64,000 nt of DNA, taken from positions 27,081,527 to 27,145,526 of the forward strand of contig JASEVX010000011.1 in the NCBI GenBank assembly GCA_031761405.1, given 5' to 3'. Position 1 is the first letter of the stretch. Each line of letters begins with the position of its first letter. Position numbers and translations under genes: made by a program. The DNA comes from Serripes groenlandicus (taxonomy: Eukaryota > Mollusca > Bivalvia > Cardiida > Cardiidae). Below the pieces are notes generated by a model, which saw only the letters and a list, made by a program, of their open reading frames with translations, did not search any database and had not been told where the DNA came from. Below are positions 58,085 to 64,000 of the stretch, one piece after another.

Positions 58085-60314
58085 ACAAGAGGGCCATGAT
58101 GGCCCTGGATCGCTCACCTTAATTATACAATGTACTGCAATGCAAAACACATCAAGACAATTATTCTGAATGCAACCTCCCCAGTGTTAACAATATTTTC
58201 CTTCATTTGGCCTAGTGATCTATATTTTTTTACCTGATATGACCCATATTCCAACATGGACTAGATATCATCAAGACAACATTCTGACAAAGTTTCAACT
58301 TGCTTAAAGTAAAAATGCGGCCTCCGGAGTTTGAACAATATTTTCCTCTATTGACCTAGTTTCTGATCCAATATGACCCATATTCGAACTTGACCTAGAT
58401 ATAATTTAGACAAACATTCTGACCAAATTTCAAGCCGCTGAAGCAAAACATGCGGCTTCTAAAGAGTTAACAATATTTTCCTTCATTTGGCCTAGTGATC
58501 TATATTTTTTTACCTGATATGACCCATATTCCAACATGGACTAGATATCATCAAGACAACATTCTGACAAAGTTTCAACTTGCTTAAAGTAAAAATGCGG
58601 CCTCCGGAGTTTGAACAATATTTTCCTCTATTGACCTAGTTTCTGATCCAATATGACCCATATTCAAACTTGACCTAGATATAATTTAGAAAAACATTCT
58701 GACAAAATTTCAAGCTACTGAAGCAAAAAATGCGGCATCCAAAGTATTGACAAGATTTTCCTTCAATTTGATCTAGTGACCTAGTTTTTGACCAAGCATG
58801 ACCCATATTCGAACTTGGCCTACATATCAGCAAGAAAAATATTCTGATAAAGTTTCATCATGCTGAAATTAACAAGAGGCCCATAAGGGCCTATGCTCTA
58901 CTGGTATGGTTCTTTGGTCATTTTCAATCCAGAGCATGTATGTATGGTGAAGATCGGATAGTAAATGGAGGCTCTTTTGTGTTCACAAGCTGTATTATAG
59001 CAATTTTTACAATTTCATGGACCATAATCCAGTCTTGCATGGGCGGATCTGGCTGATTTTCAAAAGGAACCAAGCTCTCATCAATATTTAACTACTATCT
59101 AAGTTTGGTGAAGATCAGATAGTAAATGGAGCCTCTATTGTGTTCACATGCTCAATTATAGCAATTTAGACAATTTCAAGGGCCATAATCCAGTCTTGCA
59201 TGGGCAGATCTGGCTGGTTTTCGAAAGGAACCGAGCTCTCATGGATATCTAACTACTGTATAAGTTTAGTTGAGATACAATCAAAAGTGAAGACTGTATC
59301 GTGTTAACAAGAAATTGTTTACGGACGCACGGACGACGGACAAATCGCCACGACATAAGCCCTTCTGGCCTTTGGCCAGTAGAGCTAAAAATGCAGTATC
59401 CAGAGTGTTAACAAGATTGCCCTTCAATTTAGCCTAGTGACCTATATCCGAACTTGGCCTAGATATCATTTTGACAAACATTCCGACAAAATTTCAAGCT
59501 GCTGAAGCAAAAAATGCGGCATCCAAAGTGCTAACAATATTTTCCTTCAATTTGGCCTAGTGACCCGGCATGACCCATATTCGAACTTGGCCTAGATATC
59601 ATTCAGCTCAACATTCTGAACGAATTTCAAGCCGCTGATGCAAAATATGCGGCTTCTACAGAGTTAACAAGATTTTCTCTCAATTTGGCCTAGTGACCTA
59701 GTTTTTGACCCGACATGACCCATATTCAAACTTGGCCTAGATATCATTCAGCTCAACATTCTGAACAAATTTCAAGCCACTGATGCAAATTATGCGGCTT
59801 CTACAGAGTTAACAAGATTTTCCCTCAATTTGGCCTAGTGACCTAGTTTCTGACCCATATTTGAACTTGACCTAGATATCTTTAAGACAAACATTCTGAG
59901 AAAATTTCAAGCTGCTGAAGCAAAAAATGCGGCATCCGAAGAGTTAACAAGATTTTCCTTCAATTTGACCTAGTGACCTACTTTTTCACCCGACGTGACC
60001 CATGTTCGAACTTGATCTACATATCATCAAGACAAACATTCTGATAAAGTTTCAACATGCTCAAGTTGAAAATGTGGCCTCCAGAGTGTTAACAAGATTT
60101 CCCTTCAATTCGACCTAGTGACCTAGTTTTTGACCTCATATGGCCCAGTTTCGAACTTGTCCAAGATTTTATGGAGATAAATTTCATGAAGATTGGATGC
60201 AACATGTAGCCCGTAGAGTGTTAACAAGCTCAAATGTTGACGACGCACGACGGACGGACGCCGGACAAAATGTGATCACAATAGCTCACCTTGCACTTCG
60301 TGCATAGGTGAGCT
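58085..60314 (+). mobile_element. acaagaggg-family element, copy C (long, tandem core)
   Basis: The 5' hairpin is 'gagggccatgatggccct' then 'gatcgctcacct'. The 3' end (60283-60314) is a long hairpin 'agctcacct-TGCAC-ttc-GTGCA-t-aggtgagct', preceded by 'cgacggacggacgccgg'. The core is about a dozen imperfect 140-bp units with 'ggcctagtgacctagttttt' and 'gacccatattcgaacttggc'. A block of about 200 bp at 58188 is repeated almost exactly at 58468 (offset 280). It sits in the LINE 3' UTR and itself contains the insert at 58872-59385. Confidence 0.85.
58872..59385 (+). mobile_element. Element of the sister family acaagaggccc, copy F (nested)
   Basis: The 5' end is 'acaagaggcccataagggcc' (stem AGGCCC/GGGCCT), then 'gctctactgg'. 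The 3' end is 'cttctggcctttggccagta' then 'gagc'. 'gctctactgg' near the start is the exact complement of 'ccagtagagc' at the end. The body has two units with 'gaagatcggatagtaaatgg' and 'ccataatccagtcttgcatg'. The flanks 'gaaatta' and 'taaaaatgc' rejoin to the surrounding unit ('gttaaaaatgc'), perhaps with a TA duplication. Confidence 0.85.
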
Positions 60315-60855
60315 AAAAAGAAAGGATTTACAGGAAGAAATGAAAAACAGTTAAACTGGTAAAATGTTGTCTAGATCGCGGTGTGTCTGTTGGGATGCAT
60401 AAATACTGAGATGTTCACTATTTTTGTGTCATTTATATGTTTATTAATACTCTATGACATGTATTTTTTTCTTTTATTATTATTTTATCTTTTATTCTTT
60501 TATTTTGTTGCATTCATAATCAAAACTAATCACTGACAATCATATTATATTGTGTTATAAAAGTTATCATTATTTTGTATAAATTGTAATTGATTACTCT
60601 GCTCAGAAATGGGCGCCATGATTGGCTAATAAAAATATCTTATCTTATACACCGACCAAACTATCGCTAGGTTTCCGAGATTATAATAATATTATTAATA
60701 GAAAACAAACAAAGGCCGGTGACGTACATATTGACCTAAATTGATCGAAGTTATGACGGACCTTTATGACGTCATCACTATTAGTTAAACCCTCTCCGAT
60801 TAAAGTAAAATAATCTGTTTATGTAACATTGTTAAATAATCTTTAAACAAAGGCT

Positions 60856-61150
60856 CTCTAAAGACAAATAAGTTCAACAAAGGTGATGCATTGCCATTAA
60901 CTGATGATCTTATAAAACTTAAGAACTATTTGTCTTTAAAAATGGCCACATTGTCCGAAAAGATAAAGGAATCCCCATCATACCAAGCATGGCGTGAACT
61001 GGCAGAATCAACAATGATCAGAATCCTTTTATTGAACAAGCGACGAGGAGCTGAGGCATCAAAGTTACTGCTGACAGCATATATGCATCGACCAAACTGG
61101 AAAGAGACCACTAACAAAGAGGTTTTGGACAGTCTGTCTTCACTAGAAAG
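60856..61150 (+). CDS. Exon similar to Crypton-like tyrosine-recombinase proteins (N-terminal part)
   Basis: The frame reads KFNKGDALPLTDDLIKLKNY (from about 60870), LSEKIKESPSYQAWRELAES, TMIRILLLNKRRGAEASKLL, then YMHRPNWKETTNKEVLDSLS and SLERT. The 'LAExTxxRxxLxNKRRxxEAS' helix pair is a block that I know from a large invertebrate protein group with a C-terminal tyrosine recombinase domain (Crypton-like); the catalytic domain is not in this stretch. The frame is undisturbed for about 95 codons, then runs straight into the 'acaagatgtgtttgtg' start of a repeat at 61151, which supplies false residues before the stop at 61199. It may be an exon of a captured gene, or a truncated transposon piece. 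Function is inferred. Confidence 0.5.
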
Positions 61151-62106
61151 AACAAGATGTGTTTGTGAAACACTGATGCCCCCCAATGGCAACATCTAGG
61201 TCAAAGGTCAAGGTCGCCAGGTCAAAAATGTTGGTACTGTTATGTTATGGTTCAAAAGTAGTGGTCAAGGATAAAGTTTTTTTCGAGAATGGCAACATCT
61301 AGGTCAAAGGTCAAAAGGTGAAACATTTTGGTACTGACAGAAAGGTCATGTCACAAGGTATACACATGTGAAATATGGTAGCCTTACCTGTTATGGTTCA
61401 AAAGTAGTGGGGAAGGTTAAAAAAAAAAATGAGAATGGCAACATCTAGGTCAAAGGTCAAAAATGTTGGTACTGACAGAAAGGTCATGTCACAAGGAATA
61501 CACATGTGAAATATGGTAGCCGTATCTGTTATGGTTCAAAAGTAATGGCCAAGGTTTAAGTTTTTTTCGAGAATGGCAACATCTAGGTCAAAGGTCAAGG
61601 TCGCAAGGTCAAAAATGTTGGTACTGACAGAAAGGTCATGTCACAAGGAATACACATGTGAAATATGGTAGCCGTACCTGTTATAGTTCAAAAGTAATGG
61701 CCAAGGTAAGTTTTTTTCGAGAATGGCAACATCTAGGTCAAAGGTCAAGGTCGCAAGGTCAAACATTTTGGTACTGACAGAAAGGTAATGTCACAAGGAA
61801 TACACATGTGAAATATGGTAGCCGTACCTGTTATGGTTCAAAAGTAGTGGTCAAGGTTAAAGTTTTTTTCGTGCAGACAGGCCAAAAACTACATCTAGGT
61901 CAAAGGTCAAGGTCGCAAGGTCAAACATTTTGGTACTGACAGAAAGGTCATGTCACAAGGAATACACATGTGAAATATGGTAGCCGTACCTGTTATGGTT
62001 CAAAAGTAGTGGTCAAGGTTAAAGTTTTTTGTGTGCAGACAGACAGCAGACAGACGTGCAGACCAACAGACAGACCAAAAACTATATGCCCCCCGAATCG
62101 GAGATT

Positions 62107-62140
<34 letters not shown>

Positions 62141-62150
62141 TAAAAATGTT
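61151..62150 (+). repeat. ggcaacatctaggtc element with six core units
   Basis: It starts 'acaagatgtgtttgtgaaac' and 'actgatgccccccaatggca'. Six units begin at about 61186, 61291, 61437, 61575, 61725 and 61889, each with 'acatctaggtcaaaggtcaa', 'ttggtactgacagaaaggtc' and 'tacacatgtgaaatatggta'. It ends with 'ccccccgaatcggagattcc', a run of 30 G (62109-62138) and 'cataaaaatg'. The copy at 44452-44700 has a single unit. Confidence 0.88.
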
Positions 62151-62199
62151 CTCCAGGTAAAAAACAACGTTTGTAAACAGTTGATTAGCTTGATTTATT

Positions 62200-62580
62200 A
62201 TGTCCCCCCTTCTCCGAAGGAGGGAGACATGCTGTATTTATACCCCCCGAAAAACGAAGTCAAAGAGACTGTAAGAAGACGGAGAAAGGACAGATGACAC
62301 GTATATATATGAGAGAAAGATTGTGGGAAGATGACAAATATATATGGGAAGACGGTGTTCTGCCCGTATTATCATCCCACAAAGTATATATAAGAAAACG
62401 GAGAATGGGCAGATGACACGAATATATATGGGAGAAGATGACAAATATATATGGGAAGACGGTATTCTGCCCGTATTATCATCCCACAAAGTATATATAA
62501 AAAGAGGGAAAATGGACAGATGACAAATATATATGGGAAGACGGTATTCTGCCCATAATATCATCCCTCAAACATTATTT
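62200..62580. repeat. Tandem array, period about 119 bp, three units
   Basis: Units contain 'gacagatgacacgtatatat', 'gacaaatatatatgggaaga', 'tattctgcccgtattatcat' and 'cccacaaagtatatat'. They are near 62290-62410, 62411-62528 and 62509-62580 (partial). A 108-codon minus frame across it is repeat-derived. Confidence 0.8.
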
Positions 62581-62754
62581 TTAAAAAGGGGGTTTAGAGA
62601 AAGTATATTGTTATATATAGTATACTGGGCGATATAATTACAACATTGCGTTGACTATATACAGCCTAGCAATCGGCAAAGGCATCATCCCGTAACACAG
62701 GTTTTAGGACACCTGCCCACTTTTACGGTTTTCTATAAGTATATATACACATAC

Positions 62755-62781
62755 TTATATATATATATATATATATATATG
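62755..62781. repeat. (TA)n microsatellite
   Basis: A run of 'ta' dinucleotides within a TATATA-rich stretch. The nearby 62590-62820 interval has no gene. Confidence 0.9.
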
Positions 62782-62819
62782 AAATTAATTATATCAAGAA
62801 AGAAAGTGGGACTGTTAAC

Positions 62820-64000
62820 GCCCGTCTAATAAGCGTGCTTTTTATTTTCAAATAGAGTTTTTTCATCTCAAAAGCCTTGAGCCAAAATGACGCCAGATTA
62901 CATAATATATTTTTTTCTTTCTGTGTTTAAGAGTTCTATGAACGTGTACATACATGGACGTTGTGCGTAATAGCGCGGTATGAGTTGTTTTCTAATGTTT
63001 CATAGAACGGACAAAGTAATACAAAATTGAACTCATCCTCCAAATTATTCAAATGACATAAGGTACAAATTCTTTGATTCCTTTCAATGTTTTCATGACG
63101 ACCAGTTTCAATTCTTAATTTATGGGGATATCAACCTCAGCTTAGATATAATGTTTCTATACTTTGGAAAAGTTAAAATGTCCAAATAGCTAGACCGTTC
63201 AAATATTATTAAAAAGTGAAAGTGATGAGTAATATTTGATATTTTCTTGCCATGTAAATATATACATATCCCTTTATCTTTGGCGTAGCAGAGTTACAAA
63301 TACATTAGTATTTACAGACTCTGGATACAACCAAATCTGGCGAAATCCTGCATTTTGCAGGATCGAGAACTTTGGATGACCAGTTAACAATATTTACATC
63401 CATTTCTGCTAAAGGTCTTTGATCCAATGTCGACGTTCTGGGGATACAATTATTTGACTTTTCCTGGTATAATTTTAGCCAGTACTTAACAAAACGTATA
63501 TATCTAGATATGTGTAGAGGATAACTAACAAGTTCAGCGTATATAGCCAGAGTCGAAGTGCTGGTTTTAACATTTAGTATCCATTTACAGAACTTTTTAT
63601 GCACAAATTCTAAGTTTTCAGCAGATAAATGTCACCAGACCTCACAACTATAATTCAAAACAGACTGGACATGCGAATCAAATAAATCAAGCATGATATT
63701 GAAAGGCACGTCCAACTGATTTGCGACATTAAACAAAGCGTTCATTGATCACAACGCTTTGCCCTTTAATTCGTGTGTTGCTTGTACAAATGAACCCCTG
63801 CAGGAGAACAACAACCCAAGATAGCTAAAACTTTTTACCAATGTAATGGTTTTGAACAAAAGTGAATTGGTACAAAAAACTTAACCAAAGTTCAAAGTCG
63901 AAAAAGGGCAATAATTCTTACAAAAACATTGACAGAGCTAAGTACTGTTGATGGAGGTAATGATGGGGAACAAGTGTTGAATGTTTCAAGCAATATTGCT
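62820..64000 (-). mobile_element. LINE ORF2 C-terminal relic, continues past the window edge
   Basis: On the minus strand, from the right edge: frames interrupted by stops give SFVQATHELKGK (about 63780), then FDSHVQSVLNYSCEVW (about 63660). MHKKFCKWILNVKTSTSTLA (63604 downwards) follows, with YAELVSYPLHISRYIRFVKY and then WLKLYQEKSNN. Near 63075-63000 comes RICTLCHLNNLEDEFNFVLL then CPFYE, the Cys-rich C-terminal signature also seen at 29.0 and 57.9 kb. Stops and frameshifts make it inactive. The RT catalytic core would lie beyond 64000. Confidence 0.78.

Larger units (their letters stand above)
56930..60650 (+). mobile_element. LINE 3' portion, holding nested insertions
   Basis: The C-terminal part of a non-LTR retrotransposon ORF2 starts at about 56945 (AYGILLYASEIWGFFSPS), is interrupted by a SINE (57016-57307), and resumes in frame with KQINIEKYISKEI and LHTKFCKYTLGRFPI. 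Stops at 57662 and 57749 break it. FRIKNHILEIETGRYTG and SIEDEVHFLLKCSYY follow, ending at TAA 58070. An acaagaggg element (58085-60314) then splits the 3' UTR, which resumes and ends with 'ttggctaataaaaatatctt atctta' at about 60650, a typical LINE end. It is 5' truncated. The endonuclease and catalytic RT domains are absent. Confidence 0.8.

Noticed and set aside
42498..60314. Clear assignment of the acaagaggg family to Helitrons
   Set aside because: The 3' hairpin plus CTAA fits, but there is no 5' TC and no consistent A|T insertion site among the copies seen.
62238..62564. 108-codon minus-strand frame with repeated IYICHLS
   Set aside because: Produced by the 119-bp tandem array.

Overview
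The window looks like accessory DNA from a mollusc, most probably a heterodont bivalve. The evidence is an AT-rich background, dense short non-autonomous repeats, tRNA-headed SINEs whose tails carry the 'ccgtgatataactg…cggcgttaaa' core, and the 'acaagagggccatgatggccct … gctcacct' repeats that I know from clams and dreissenids. The species is inferred. No bacterial, plasmid or phage gene was seen, and nothing suggests operons.

Only one piece of a normal host gene is convincing: the last coding exon (22376-23057, +) of a rhodopsin-class peptide GPCR of the myosuppressin/FMRFamide/sex-peptide-receptor (Srw-like) group, covering TM4-TM7. Two further short candidates are an exon similar to the N-terminal part of Crypton-like tyrosine-recombinase proteins (60856-61150) and a possible 28-codon first exon (56230-56313). 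Everything else with protein similarity is a mobile-element relic.

Layout. 0-8 kb: MITEs, two foldback elements, a SINE, a 190-bp satellite, then a long (GTCT)n tract running into a 200-N assembly gap. 8-16 kb: a SINE split by a MITE, TTAA-flanked MITEs, a decayed hAT transposase C-terminus and tandem-cored repeats. 16-26 kb: mostly unrecognised AT-rich DNA around the GPCR exon, ending in an inverted second copy of the 11.5-12.8 kb repeat. 26-31 kb: a cluster of TTAA MITEs, then a broken element with an OTU-like cysteine-protease-like module and a DDE-type transposase split by a LINE 3' end. 31-38 kb: a 0.56-kb TTAA element, a nearly full-length but broken ZMYM/hAT transposase, a decayed non-LTR reverse transcriptase and an unclassified acidic relic. 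38-56 kb: SINEs, MITEs, a Harbinger-like element carrying a Myb/SANT-like relic, a nearly perfect 886-bp tandem duplication, several 'acaagaggg' elements and a Ty3/Gypsy polyprotein tail. 56-64 kb: a LINE holding a SINE with clear 9-bp target-site duplications, plus an 'acaagaggg' element that holds yet another element; then the recombinase exon cut by a tandem-cored repeat, a 119-bp tandem array and a minus-strand LINE at the edge.

The most interesting unexplained signal is the 'acaagaggg' family. Its copies differ in sequence at both terminal hairpins, yet the changes are paired (AGGGCC/GGCCCT, AGGACC/GGTCCT, AGGCCC/GGGCCT at one end; TGCAC/GTGCA, GAGCC/GGCTC, GAGCAC/GTGCTC at the other). 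This suggests that the hairpins themselves are under selection.
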